Source of the DNA: Chrysomallon squamiferum
Taxonomy: Eukaryota > Mollusca > Gastropoda > Neomphalida > Peltospiridae
NCBI GenBank assembly: GCA_012295275.1
Contig: CM022669.1
Location: forward strand, 17,503,672 to 17,567,671
Length of the DNA: 64,000 nt
Direction: 5' to 3'
Shown here: piece by piece, positions 51,069 to 63,602 of the stretch
Numbering within the stretch: position 1 is the first letter of the stretch
How the letters are laid out: the number at the start of each line of letters is the position of its first letter
Made by a program: the position numbers and the translations under genes
Notes under the pieces: model-generated
What the model was told of the DNA's origin: nothing
The model's input: the letters and a program-made list of their open reading frames with translations, nothing else
The model's database searches: none

Positions 51069-52639
51069 TTTTATAGTGGAAAGTGTTGTCTGATTCTAGA
51101 CAAACAATCTTCGATGGAGAAAGAAAAAAGTATTCTGTCGAATATATCTGTGATGTGTGCGAAAATATCAGTTGATTCTGTCTCTACTAACTAAAACAAC
51201 AATTCTTTCGTGTCCTGTGGAAATAAATAAATAAATCATTACTGAGTTATCCTGAAAGTTAAAATGTCATGACACATACAAATTTCCTTTGAAAATCTTA
51301 AATTAATTAAATTAGTGTTTGAACGCGAGTACGATGTATGTTTAGATACCAGCAACAATGGGCTTGTCATTAAAACGTGATTGGTGTTATAAATCAATTT
51401 TTCATATATAAATCTTTAGATTTTTCTCTATAAAAATGAATTATTTTCGATGGTTTTGATAATTTGGTTTTCAAATGTTATTTACGTTGTGTTAACTAGA
51501 ATCATTGCTGAATTCAGAATAGAGAAACCTTGTTTTAACAAGTAAATTCTAAAGTTACAGTTTCTCCTTGAACACTTGCACTTAACTGTATATATTTCAT
51601 GTACATTTTGTAAGTAGATATTATACATGAAATATCATCCTGTCAAATTAAAATATTCATTTATCATTTGTGTCAAATAAAATATTCCCTGGAAAAAAAG
51701 TTTGTATCTGTATGTGTACGCCATAAATGTATGTAAGGATGTATGTACGATTTTATACGTTATAATGTGTAAAGTCGTGCAGCTATCTCCGAAATTCCGG
51801 CCCTCTTGGCTATCGATTATTGGTTTGCGTATTGCAGTTCATACGTCCATCTGCTTGTATGGGAATATACGTGATAAATTATGATAAATGTTTATCTTAA
51901 TTTTACGTTGTTTTACTTGTTTTAAGGTATTTATCGCAAATTCGTAGCAAAAATATTCATGTTGCATATTAAGACAGGTTAGTAATCCATTGCGTGTGGA
52001 TTCTAACCCGTTGTATTAATGATGTGCATCATTATTAATTATCAGTTATGTTTTTGGTTTAGATTTTTTGATTTTTTGAATGTCAAATACTTTGAAAAAA
52101 GAAAACGAAAAAGAGAAGAAAAAAATATCAGTTACTTTGACATCAAGCTTTCCTATACTGTTTGGTTTTTGAGAAAATATTTTTGTGCAGATTTTTCTTT
52201 GAAATAAATTACATAATTAAATAATATTGCGTCTAGTTATTAGCTGTGTTTCGGTTTTCTTTATCACATCTGTATCAGTGAATGACGGATCTTTCATTAG
52301 AGGTAATGCGTCGAGAAATTACCTTGAATGGTCAGGTACATTTATACATGAATACATGAAATATTCTGGCTGTCTACCGATTACCTGATTTTAGTTAGAG
52401 GTGTGTGTGTGTCTGTCGTAGAGTTATTTGTCGGTATGTGTGGGTACAAAACAGCTGACAGTTTTCATCAAAAGATATTTAAACGGGATACTCAGTGTGA
52501 AATCCCAGTTAAATACGAAGTGACTTGATCCAAGACAAATGAAAAGAATGTTCGTGTCAGCATGTTTCTGATTCATTCTCGAAGTAATCGTCAGCCACGT
52601 GTTCGACTTAGCTTAATAAAATTATTTACCTGATTTGTT

Positions 52640-52815
52640 TCAGTACAAGATTTCTTTCTTTCTGGAAATGTAGCAGCTTGTCATTTCATTCCAGCAGTAT
52701 CTGTGCATGAACAAAAATAGTGCAAGAACAAGAAGATAAATGCGTAACTTAATAAAACCGTTTTGCTGAATAAAATATTTCTTTATTTCTGAAAATATAG
52801 AAATTTGCGCAGACC
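52640..52815 (-). repeat. Inverted copy of LicD 3'-flank sequence
   Basis: Read on the minus strand, 52745-52810 gives AGAAATAAAGAAATATTTTA-TTC-GCAAAACG, matching the plus-strand sequence near 18958, 25048, 36530 and 46503. Further left, minus-strand TTTTTGTTCATGCAC resembles TTTCTGTTCATGAAC near 19074. Confidence 0.65.
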
Positions 52816-52885
52816 ATTTAACCATAGAAGTACAAAGCCTAAGATTCCGCCTGACTGCTTCTCTTACTGTATGTCTACTATTGGC

Positions 52886-52888
<3 letters not shown>

Positions 52889-52942
<54 letters not shown>
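52889..52942. repeat. (AAT)n microsatellite
   Basis: Uninterrupted trinucleotide run about 110 bp left of the LicD-13 stop codon. Confidence 0.97.
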
Positions 52943-52944
<2 letters not shown>

Positions 52945-53053
52945 CTACCCACCGCTGTGGAAACAAAGATCATTTAACTGAATATTATTGTTCCTTCGGT
53001 ATGAGCACCTGACTGCATTATCTACTTTTCCGTCTTACCGAAGAAATTTGATG

Positions 53054-54016
53054 TTAATAGCATTGTTTAGGTACAGAAATTGTTCTGAGTGTTGTGTTTC
53101 CAATTATCAGAGTTTCTCTCATGTATCCCGAACGAGTTTCGTTACGACGAAAGACAAAAGGGAAGAAATCGTACAACTGGCTACATGCAACATCGTAGTA
53201 TTTTTGCAGTTTTCTCTGTTTATGCAAAAAAGGCATGCTTATACACTTGTTAACGTTATAAAATTGAGTTATCAATTTTTCTCTTCTACAAGGTACGGGG
53301 GCATATCTGTTTTCGAAAAGACGTAATTGAAGCGGGTATATGATATCCTTTGTGTACACCATTTTTTTAACAAATTTGTGAAAACCAAAAATATGCGTCG
53401 AATTTTCCTTGAAGAAAAATATATCCATGAACGGAAATTTGTAGTTGACTCCTGTTGCATAAGGAACGTCCTCCATGTAAAATTTCCAGGTACTGTCAAG
53501 TGTTGTGTGAATGCCATAACCAGGGACACTTCCAAAAATCCTTTTTATTTTGTCCAAATCTGATGTTACGATGACGACATCGAGGTCGTCATCCCAGGGG
53601 ATAATTCCATGATGACGGTAAGATCCTAAGAGAGCTCCGTCCCACAAGAAACAAGTGAGGTTAGCTTTGCGACAAGTCTCCATGAATTTGTCAAAAGTCA
53701 GAACCATCAGGACTTGGTCCTGTGACGACAGTATAGGTAAGAACTTTCTAAGCAAAGTATTGTTTACAATGCGGTCTTTGTTTGGCAGATACCAAGCGCC
53801 AGTTATTTGGTGTTCTGTTGTTAATGGAATCTTTTGATCATTTCCTTGTTCATCAACTGTAATAAAATCTTTTCTCTGGGAATGGCTGATTCTGTGTTGT
53901 ATAACATTCAGGACATCAACATTGTTAAGGTGTTGGAAATGCATGTATTCAGTTAAATATATAAATACGAAAGTTACTCCAATTACTCCAATTATGCCAA
54001 TTTTATTTTTTCTCAT
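53054..54016 (-). CDS. LicD-13: LicD/fukutin-type type II membrane transferase, most divergent open copy
   Basis: An open exon of 320 residues starting M-R-K-N-K-I-G-I-I-G-V-I-G-V. Anchor at about residues 6-24, stem R-K-D-F-I-T-V-D-E-Q-G-N-D. The signature is W-D-G-A-L-L-G-S-Y-R-H-H-G and P-W-D-D-D-L-D; F-P-F-M-D-I and Y-P-L-Q-L-R-L-F-E-N-R-Y-A-P-V-P follow. It has its own replacements (I-F-G-F-H-K-F-V-K-K-M, losing the S-H-x-C cysteine; Y-A-T-G-V; K-L-Q-K-Y-Y-D-V-A-C) and shares S-S-Q-D-Q-V with LicD-12. It is the outermost, ZCCHC4-side copy and may reflect an older branch. An acceptor-like TTCACATTACAG lies at 54029 upstream of the ATG, and the recurring upstream element is at 54351-54369. 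Confidence 0.91.
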   Translation of the reverse strand: MRKNKIGIIGVIGVTFVFIYLTEYMHFQHLNNVDVLNVIQHRISHSQRKDFITVDEQGNDQKIPLTTEHQITGAWYLPNKDRIVNNTLLRKFLPILSSQDQVLMVLTFDKFMETCRKANLTCFLWDGALLGSYRHHGIIPWDDDLDVVIVTSDLDKIKRIFGSVPGYGIHTTLDSTWKFYMEDVPYATGVNYKFPFMDIFFFKENSTHIFGFHKFVKKMVYTKDIIYPLQLRLFENRYAPVPCRREKLITQFYNVNKCISMPFLHKQRKLQKYYDVACSQLYDFFPFVFRRNETRSGYMRETLIIGNTTLRTISVPKQCY

Positions 54017-55619
54017 TTTTATAATTTCCTGTAATGTGAAACTGAATAGTTGTTGAAAATACTTTTCGTTGTGGAGAAATTGTTGAACAGAGAGTGGAAA
54101 TAACTGTCTGATTATACTTTAATGTTACTTATTTGTATTCCTCCGAGACTTGATTATAAACATCCACTGTTTCGATGTAATTCTGAAGAACAAAGTTTTT
54201 GAAAACTGACGTATATTTATTTATCTGTCAGTGAAATACAGATACTGACATTTGTTTTCGATACATCCGTCCTCGAAGTGAAACCACGTCATGGAGATGC
54301 TGCCGCTGTCTGGTGAAGAATTTCATATCACAACTGTCATATGACTGTATTCTGGTATTAAAAACACCGCGACGTCGTACACCGGCTGCTTTGAAACTGC
54401 GGTCTTGATAGTTATCTCTATTATTAGGCTAAGATTATAGGGATAATAATTATCAGTAAAGATCGATAATATAAAATCAAAAACGTTTGTATAGAAATAT
54501 GAAGGACATATAAGAGATATGCTAAATAAGAAGAATTATGCGCTTTTCACTGAAATTCAATTGAAAAGGAAATATTTAAAGATTTTTTTAGCCTTTCTTC
54601 ATGAATCAATTTCAGTTCATGTTTCTTGTGGGTTTTTTTGTTTGTTCTCTCACTCTGATGCCTAATGCTAGATATACAAACATGCATGTGTTTTTGTATA
54701 TAACAATGCTTATAGATGTGTATATCAAATTAAGGCGTGATAGGATTGATATCTTTTATAAATTAATAAAATGCAAAATCGTTTTCATAACATTTTTGGT
54801 TTTTTTTAACACAAGTTCACTTGTACATTTCCAATTACGCCAAGACACAGCAGGTGGATATTTTATTATTTGCATTTGCTTTTTAACGGATTATAAATCT
54901 ACAGTACCATTCGCTCCTTGAACAAAACGATATGGCTCCTCAAAGGAATTCAAAATAAAAACGACTGGCTTAACATATTAATACTATTTAAACAAAGGCT
55001 TCAAAAACAATCGAAGAAAGGAATGTTTAAGAAAAAAATTCAGATTCTGATAAAATATCTCAGTGCTTTGTTATAATAAATGTGTAATTACGGAACGAAG
55101 GTCTTACTGAGTTCTGGTTTTGTCTTGTGCAAGAATCAGCATGTTTGAAAACTAGCCTCGCGATCTCTTTACTGACGACAAGCGGCAGAATCAAAATGGG
55201 TCGTAGCAGGACGTCTGCTTTTCAAAACTATTTATTAGCAGCAAGACGACAGGCGGAACCCACTCGTGATTATTTTGTTTTATGTATTTCGATACTGAGT
55301 ATTAAAACAGTGGTGTTCGTGTCAAATTTTGAGTTAATGAATATATCAAAAATTCGTACTGATGAAATGAAATATATTCATAATGAGTTATCTTCAAGTG
55401 ATTGAAATTAATCATTAATAATTTTAACAAATTATATTATCTTATCGTATCATAATTACGGATAGTTTATTCATAATGTTATATATTTGTCAATGTCTTT
55501 TTTTTTTCTTTTTCTTTTTCTACTTCATGATTATGTATTGATATATACATCTAAATATGCTTCTGTGTCGTGTCACTATTCTCGTTTAATAATTATTTTA
55601 CATTTCAAAATTTCTCATA

Positions 55620-55938
55620 AGCCAGTTTGGTCGGATGACCGATGCCATAAAGTATAATCTAGTCTAACTGCAAAGTCTAACGTTCTAGTAGTTTTTTGTT
55701 TCTCAACTTCTGAGACGGCCCCTGTCGAAACTAGGACGGGGTGAGTGGTTAGGTTCTTTGTTCGCACATGTTGCCAATTAACGAATGCAGCAGGATGTCT
55801 GATGCTGTTTTATACCTATAACCTAGAAAGTAAAGAGTCCTACCAAATCAAATACTGGCAAAACTAACGAGTTTCTTAGTACTGAATTGTTTGTGACACT
55901 CGAGGTGCAAAATAAACAACAACAACAACAACAACAAA
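55620..55938 (+). mobile_element. Possible short retroelement ending in an AAC-repeat tail
   Basis: A stretch less AT-rich than its surroundings ends in GCAAAATAAACAACAACAAC, a tail style typical of some SINE and LINE 3' ends. No promoter boxes, target duplications or coding region were identified, so this is tentative. Confidence 0.25.
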
Positions 55939-56201
55939 GTAACAGCAAAGAGTCTTGACATATTATATGAAGAAATTCTCTATCATTTGGATTTATTGCA
56001 GTATGACTCACTCAATATGACATTTCAAAGCATATGTTTTCTTATTCACAGATGTCCCACGCTTAGTTTGATATTAGTTTTTTACAGCAGCTCCAAAGCA
56101 TATTTTAGCAGAATGTTTTAAATGTAATTACCCGTTGCCCATTAGACTCAGATGGAGGTTCCTTTCAATTCTATTCAGTCTGAAATAGTAGAATCAGTAG
56201 A

Positions 56202-56205
<4 letters not shown>

Positions 56206-56279
<74 letters not shown>

Positions 56280-56295
56280 GCACAAACGCATACTT
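56206..56295. repeat. (TC)n-(AC)n compound microsatellite
   Basis: A CT run to about 56262 passes directly into CA repeats with a few interruptions. Confidence 0.97.
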
Positions 56296-57062
56296 ACACA
56301 CACACGCAGTCATATATACATGCACACAACATACACACATACACCCACGTATAACGATACTATTCATAGAGAGGAATTTAATACGGATATAAATTAAAAG
56401 AAAATGATTTATATATTTTACTTTGAAACCAATATTTTCTACGTTACGCTATACAAAAATCTATGACCATAAAGTCGATTTAAATGTTTATTTATATTGT
56501 TTTAACTCGAATCATTAACATAAGTTGTTCTGGTATTTCTAAAGAACTTTTTGAATATACAATCTCCTGTTGAAAACGTACTTACGTTGATGCTTCAATG
56601 AGATGTAAATACTGACACTACAACACATTCATCTTTCAAATGAGCCTACTTAATGGAGGTGTAATTATTTGCATATGTAAATAGATAAGTTACTGTTCTT
56701 AATTTGAAAATTCCACAATTAATGTCTTTTTATCGATTGTAGAAAAAAATAACGTCTGGTTAATAGAGTCAAGTTAGAATATCTATGAAGGCAAGCACTA
56801 ATATTTAGATAGATATCAGCCTGTTACACAGTCAGTATTTTTTGTCATTTAGGAATAACTATCTTTAACATCAACCTTTACTATAAAATGTAAAGAGGCG
56901 GGTTCAATATTTTATTTGTAAATTCCATACAAGTTAATAACTTTTTATCGATTGCGATGAACATCTGTTGTTAATATAATCAATACTGTACGGATGTGTT
57001 TGTGTGTGTGTGCTTGAATGTGTGATCAGTATTTTACATCAGATGAGAAATATAATGTTTAG

Positions 57063-57066
<4 letters not shown>

Positions 57067-57143
<77 letters not shown>

Positions 57144-57150
57144 AGGGAGA

Positions 57151-57219
<69 letters not shown>
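57067..57219. repeat. (GA)n microsatellite with GGGA interruptions
   Basis: About 150 bp of GA repeat with a short GGGAGGGAGG interruption near 57136; the longest GA tract in the window. Confidence 0.97.
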
Positions 57220-57221
<2 letters not shown>

Positions 57222-58567
57222 CGTGTGTGAGTAAATATTACGTGTGTGTGTGTGTGTGAAAGCTAATTAGATTATACAGATTATATAAATTTTAAAGAGG
57301 AAATGATGAAATTATAAAAGATGGAATATATATTTAACAACAATAACAAAATGAAAAACGTACGATAGTTCTGATATTTTTCAGGATGTGATATACAAAA
57401 ATGTACGTAATATCTTATGATTCTTATTAATATATAACATAACACTCATCATTCGCCAGCAGATATACCCATACAAACAAACACAGTCTCTCTCTTGCTA
57501 CTTTTCAGATTTATCTCGTTTATTTTGGGTGCATTAGCATTTAAAAATACATTTTCAAAGATGTTAATAAATTTCGACACATCCTTTTACAAAATAATTT
57601 AATTTTAAATCTGTCATGCGAACAACGTGAAAAAAATCCCAAAGAATGTTGTACGCTACACTGAATCAGTAAAATGCCTCAAAGATTAGGGATACTTTTG
57701 TATCTTGCAAATAAAAGGAGACCTATTCAAGGTTTGAGATAAAACGAAACAAGATTTTAGAGTCTGAATAATGCACAACTCTGTTTAGAAATACACTTGC
57801 TTAGATATTATCATCGCTTTGCAACAAACAACTACGCAAGACTGGTTCACCAGGACAAGAACAAGATTTGTTTTCAAACATTTTAGTTCCGAGTGAAATA
57901 ATTTACATAATAATATGTTACTGATCATTTGACTGTTACCTTATTTTAAAAGTAAGGCAGTTTGGCATATATGTAAACAAATAATCATTTAATATAATGC
58001 TTTATATATTTAAAAAATAAAAATCAGCGTCAGTAAATAAGTAATATAATTAATTATGCAGATTAAACGAATTTCTTTCTCTCTCAATAATAATAATTAT
58101 TCTATTTTTAAGACACGTATGTAACTTTATCAAATGAAATGTGGTTGATCTGTTCTCGATATTTTAGTAATAAACAGAAGTCATGATAAATAATCGATAT
58201 TTTACTGTTTGCAGTTCTCTAAAAGCAGTCGTAGTTTCAATCGTTTCCATGAAAAACCTGCTGATAGTGTTCTACACTGGCAAATCTGGGTTTCTGAAAA
58301 TCAGAAAATTAATTAATTCAAATTTTGTACTGACATTATCGACAACTCTAGCAGAGAAATGAGTTTATTTGCTCTTGACAAGCTCAGACGCATTGCTTAA
58401 CGCCCAGTGCAATTACTGGGAGTTTGTCGACAGTGCACATTCTGATAAGCAATTTTGAATGGCAATTCAGGTATTTCAGTTGTATCGATCCCAATATTTA
58501 TTTAGCATTAAGTTATCAAGTACTTTCTATTATGGTGTATTATCTGCTGCACCATATGGAGGCTGCT

Positions 58568-58641
<74 letters not shown>
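58568..58641. repeat. (TG)n microsatellite
   Basis: Uninterrupted TG run about 360 bp upstream of the ZCCHC4 start codon. Confidence 0.97.
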
Positions 58642-58642
<1 letters not shown>

Positions 58643-59002
58643 TCCTTTACTTGCGATTCAAATAATAAGAAGGAAGAGAGAGAGAATGAAAGTAAAACCC
58701 GAACAATAAATAAATATATTAATTAATTAATTAATGATAGTCACGATGGATTACTAAATCTAAATAAATCTATTTGTAGCTATATTTTAAGTAATTAAAT
58801 ATTTATAACTTGATAAAAAAAAAACGAATGTAAACTTCGTAAATTTCTTAATCTGTTGTAGTATCCTGCTTGTAAAAACTTGTTAGTCCGAGTCCTTGTT
58901 TCGGTCTCCTTTAAAAGGTAGATAAAAGAAATTGTATGTTCTCGTTGATCATTTGTACAGATAAACATTTTATTTTTTAAACTGAACTTTATTATTTTTA
59001 AA

Positions 59003-59075
59003 ATGGCTGCAAAGATTACCAATACTGATGTTATACTAGACACGACAGATTTGAATGTTCCGCGCTGTTCTCATG
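59003..59075 (+). CDS. ZCCHC4: ZCCHC4 exon 1
   Basis: Start codon ATG at 59003 is preceded by AAA and followed by G. It encodes M-A-A-K-I-T through C-S-H plus the first base of Gly. Donor GTAAGC at 59076. The C-x-H pair is the start of the GRF zinc finger, completed in exon 2. Confidence 0.85.
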
Positions 59076-59508
59076 GTAAGCAGACGTACAAACTATAACA
59101 TGTAAAAACCGGAAAGGAGGGAACGATTTCGTATTCATTTGATTGTTGAATACAAGTTAAAACAGCACAATATAGAAAAGTGTTGACTTTAATTTTTTGA
59201 AAGGCACTACGTCTGTGGCTTAATATTTATTTATTTTAAATCAGTCTGCAGAAAGAGTGGTTATAAATAATTATCCAGTATTTTATAAATTAGACACCTC
59301 AGATGTAATTAATTTTCAAAATCTTTAAATTCAGTATTGTTATTATAATCAGTATTATAGCTTTTCAGTTTTCCCCAGATAATAGTGTTTGTTAAGAATA
59401 ATTCTTTTATTGGCATGCTAAAGAGGCTTTTGTTCCTTTCTGATGTAAATGTACATCATTCTACCTCTTTCAGGACAAAATAGTGAATTAATGTTAATTC
59501 TTAAATTA

Positions 59509-59547
<39 letters not shown>

Positions 59548-62500
59548 GTATTTATTATTTTGTAACTATTTATTATTTTTATTTATTTATTTATTTATTT
59601 ATTTTGTAGGTCCTGCACTTCTTTTTGTCAGATATGATTCAACACAGAATTCAGGAAGAAGATTTTTTGCATGTTCAGCTTTCAGAGACAGAAAAGTATG
59701 TAGGTTCTTTCAATGGGCAGATGAAAAACAGTCAAAAAAAGCACAACACATTGTCGAAAAGGAAAATGGATATAAAGATAATTCTAGAGTGGAATTGTGG
59801 GAAAGGTATTTTATTAAAAAATATTATGATCAATGAATAAATTAATTAGCATGTGTATTAACAATAAAAATATCAATATATTTAAATATAACCTAAAGTA
59901 ATATAAAATAAATTTTTGTATAATACACTGTATATTTGCACAAGAGAGGAAAACACACTGGTGCAACTCCATTAATGATTAATACCTATTCTTTTAACCG
60001 CTTTCAGTCTCGTAGAGAGAAAATTAAATGGGATGGTTTATGGTAAATCAGTCAAAGAGCATGACTGAAAGGGGACAATGCTAAAAAGATGCATTAAAAA
60101 ATATTGACAGAGTAACCGGTTATCCAAATCCTAACACTAAATAATTTTATTGAAATTATATGCGATAATTTTTATTTGACAAACTCATTTTCAAATCACA
60201 AGACAACTGATATTTTGACTGTCAGGTATAGTTCTGTCCTCAAATTGATCAGTTATGCATTTGTCAGTAACCCAGTTGTTGGTTCAGAATCGATAATGTG
60301 ACAGGAACTGAATGAAGCTGTTTTTTAAAAAAAGTCAGAATATGATCATTACTTTGATGCATATTTTTTGGATAATGTAAATGTTGGATATCACAGATAA
60401 TAACAAATTAATAATTCATGAATAGTAAACAGTTCTGGGGATCAACAGCATTTTTCTCTTATGATGATAATAAAAATATGTCCATTGATTTTCAGTCCTA
60501 ACATTTCTATTGTTTAATTTTTTTTTACTAAAAATATTAATATTATTTATTATCAGTGTAATTGTTTGATGGTATTATTATTTCATATTTTCCCCTAAAT
60601 TATTAATATTATAGTATTTAATTCAATTTAATTTTTAGTGATATTATTATTGTTTCATTATTGATATTATAATATATACTGTCAGCATAATTTTTCATGA
60701 TATATGATATATGTTTTTTTTTGGGCACCCAAAGTTATTATTATTACAATAATTATTAGTAGTAATTTTTAATGATTATTATTATTGTTTCACTGTATGT
60801 CCAAAATTATTAATGTTATAATACTTATTAACAATATAATGATATTATTAATATTTTATTTTCTTTGCTCAGTTATTATTATTATATTTATGGTGTAACA
60901 ATAATTTTTTAATGATGATATTATTGTTGCTTCACTTTTTGAAAATCATTAATTATATTATTTTTGTTACTGTTTGATAGATTTCAGGAGTTCACTAAAT
61001 TACCAAAGTCTGAAAGAAGAGTCTGCCAGTCTTGTGGTGTTTTACTGTTACCTAGCAACCAGACAGAGCACAAAGGTGAAGGTCATATTATCAGGCACCA
61101 AATTGATGACAGTTTACTTAGACGACCTTCTGAATTGTTACTTCCTCTTAGCAACAATAAGACTTTTGCTGTAAGTTCATTAATTTCATTAACTGTAAAT
61201 GTTATTATGAATAATATGTGTGAATTCTTTGTAATTAAGGAAAACCTTGAAATGGGAAATATAAGAAAAATTACAGAAGACAAAACTGTGGTGAACATAT
61301 AACTTCTTAATTCATATGTAAATTAATATCACATTGATAAAAGTAAATTGGTCAAAACTGAAAATTGTTTAACTGTAAATGGAATGTTAATTTTAAAATA
61401 AACAAAAAAAATTTAATGTCATGTTTTATTATAATTTTCATTCCTTATTATTATTTGCTGTGCTAATGATCACTTGTATTTATGACTCAGTATTTTATTA
61501 TTGGTTTGTTAATAAAACTAATAATTTTCTATTCTTTCTTTGAAGCATTAGTTAATGTAAAATGTCTCATAAGACATAATGACTTATTAAAAATATAAAG
61601 TTCATTCTTCTTAATTAAAATATATTTTATATATTGAAGCAGTAACTTACAGAAGTTGATCAAAGTGCAATTTTGGTGATATGAAGAAATAATTTAAATA
61701 TATTATGCATTTTTTCCAAGTTATGTTTAATTTTTTTTTGTTGTCGTTCTCTAATGTTAATAATCAAGTGTAAAAACAAAAGAGGCCCATTGAATAATAT
61801 TTTTTTAGTCATAAAGTTTCCTTTGGTATCAGAAAATAAAAATCCGCTATAAAATGATATATGCAACCACTTCATGAATCCAGTTGCAAATGGGTTAAAT
61901 AGCACTGTTCATATTTTTTACATCTGTAATATTTTATAGTCTCAATTTATAATGATAGGTCATGCAAAACATTAATAATTTGTAAAGTGTACAGTTTCTT
62001 TTTTAAAACCATTACCTCAGATATTCTTTTATCTGGTACATTTTTATAAACCTATTCTTAGTTGCTCTTGTTAAGTGTTTACGAGATGTATGCAATTTCT
62101 GAGTTGGCCTGTACTATAAATTAAATTTAATATTATTTTATTGTTGTAAAAACTCTTTTTTTTTTTTTTTAATTGCAGCAATATTTATTTTCAAAAATAT
62201 CAGTGGATTTTATTCTAAGCACACTGTTTAAGCTTCATGCAACCCACGTGATTAATATTGGAACACCCAGGTATGTTGTACATTCTGTTAAATTACACTG
62301 ATAATTTAAAAAATGAATGATTAATGATAATAATATGATGATGGAAGACAACGGTGACGATTATAAAGACCATGGAGAAGTACTGTTCATGTCGGTTATC
62401 TTAATCATCTTAATGATGTCTGTTACAGTTTATAATGTTAATGTTTAAGGACTCACTATTTCTTATATATTTGCAGCAGCAAGTCTGGGTTTTATAGAAT

Positions 62501-63543
62501 GCAAATTAACTCAGCTTTTCTGATATGTTACTGGTTCAGGCACTAACCTATCCATTAAAATTATAATGCAGATTTTAAAATGTGTCATGCAGTCAAACAA
62601 GTGTTTGAACAGGAAATTCCAAGACACCTGAATAGTTCAGTTTTTCTTAGGAATAGATGCTGTGCTATCCAAACCTGAGATTTGTAATGGTGCTAATAAT
62701 GTTATTGCAGATCTATCTATTCAGTCATTTATTCACAGGAGTATTTGATACAGTCTGTCTTCAGATATCTGTAACAAAGCCTGTAACTTTTGCTGTACAA
62801 AGTAAAGATCGGGCTTATACAAAAAAGATGTTTTAATTGTATTCCCCCATTACAAATTTGTGGCATTTGTGCAGTAATTTTCTTTTCTTTTCTACCATTT
62901 TTTTTTTTTTTTTTTTTTTCCAATTTCAAAATGTTAATCAGTCACATTTCCTTTTTCTTCTTTTTAATATGTAAATTACTGATACTATTTATTTATTTAT
63001 TTTATTTTCAGAATACATGAAGCTGTAACCTCTAATGATAACTGTTCTCTTTCGTCGCTTTTGCTGGACCTTGATGAGAGATTTGTAAGCATAACAAAAA
63101 GTGTATTAATCATTTTGGTTCATTAACATTTTTAAATGGTATTTAAAATAAAAATTTAAAAACCTTTATGTAGTAGCTAGAGCTTGAACAATGATTTCAA
63201 ATGCATTTCACAATTTCATTTCTGAAAATCTTTGAAAATCCATTTCTGCTCATTATTACCACACTAATAAATGTTATCTAAATAAATCAAAAGAAACTCC
63301 ATTTTTTGCTTGTATTCACATATTACCATATTCTGCTTTGGCCTACTTTGTCAATTGTTTCTTTTTATAATCTGTTTTGAAATAATTGTTTTAACAATAA
63401 CATGTTTGTCATTGCAGAAATTTGTATCATTCATCTTAAATAATATTTAATATAACTAATTATTGTTTGTTTGATGTTTAGTTTAAAATATGTTGTTAAA
63501 TTTTCTGGTGAGAGAAATAAGTCTTGATTATGACAAAAAGTAT

Positions 63544-63602
<59 letters not shown>

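Larger units (their letters stand above)
51069..53053. other. Spacer LicD-12/LicD-13
   Basis: Mostly unlike the other spacers. It holds an inverted copy of LicD 3' flank sequence at about 52640-52815 and an (AAT)n run at 52889-52942. From 52944 the LicD-13 3' flank (CTGTGGAAACAAAGATCATT) matches that of LicD-12 (50069). No gene was recognised. Confidence 0.65.
54017..59002. other. Spacer between LicD array and ZCCHC4 (divergent)
   Basis: The LicD-13 5' flank runs to about 54700 and includes a version of the TGATGC-TAATGCTAGATA motif seen near 18653, 24751, 36108 and 46060. After that no array-derived sequence is evident. It contains three long microsatellites and a possible retroelement tail near 55900. 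Reading frames at 54601-54921 and 55127-55405 have no recognisable features and were not called. The ZCCHC4 promoter should lie in the last few hundred bases. Confidence 0.7.

Noticed and set aside
30872-53563. Plus-strand reading frames of 60-112 residues opposite the LicD genes (for example 38475-38711 and 53327-53563)
   Set aside because: They recur only because the opposite strand is a conserved gene. They have no start context, no domain, and follow the codon structure of the minus-strand genes.
7393-54016. A bacterial or viral origin of the LicD-type genes by recent transfer
   Set aside because: Base composition matches the surroundings, all copies carry animal-style type II anchors and apparent 5' UTR splice sites, and the family has native animal relatives (fukutin, FKRP).
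54601-54921. A 106-residue frame with a hydrophobic start, resembling frames at 21643 and 48892
   Set aside because: The three are related only through duplicated 5' flanks, the frames are not conserved in length or C-terminus, and two run into ATT repeats. Non-coding flank is the simpler reading.
55127-55405. A 92-residue plus-strand frame
   Set aside because: No recognisable domain, signal or homologue, no splice or repeat support, and length within chance for this region.
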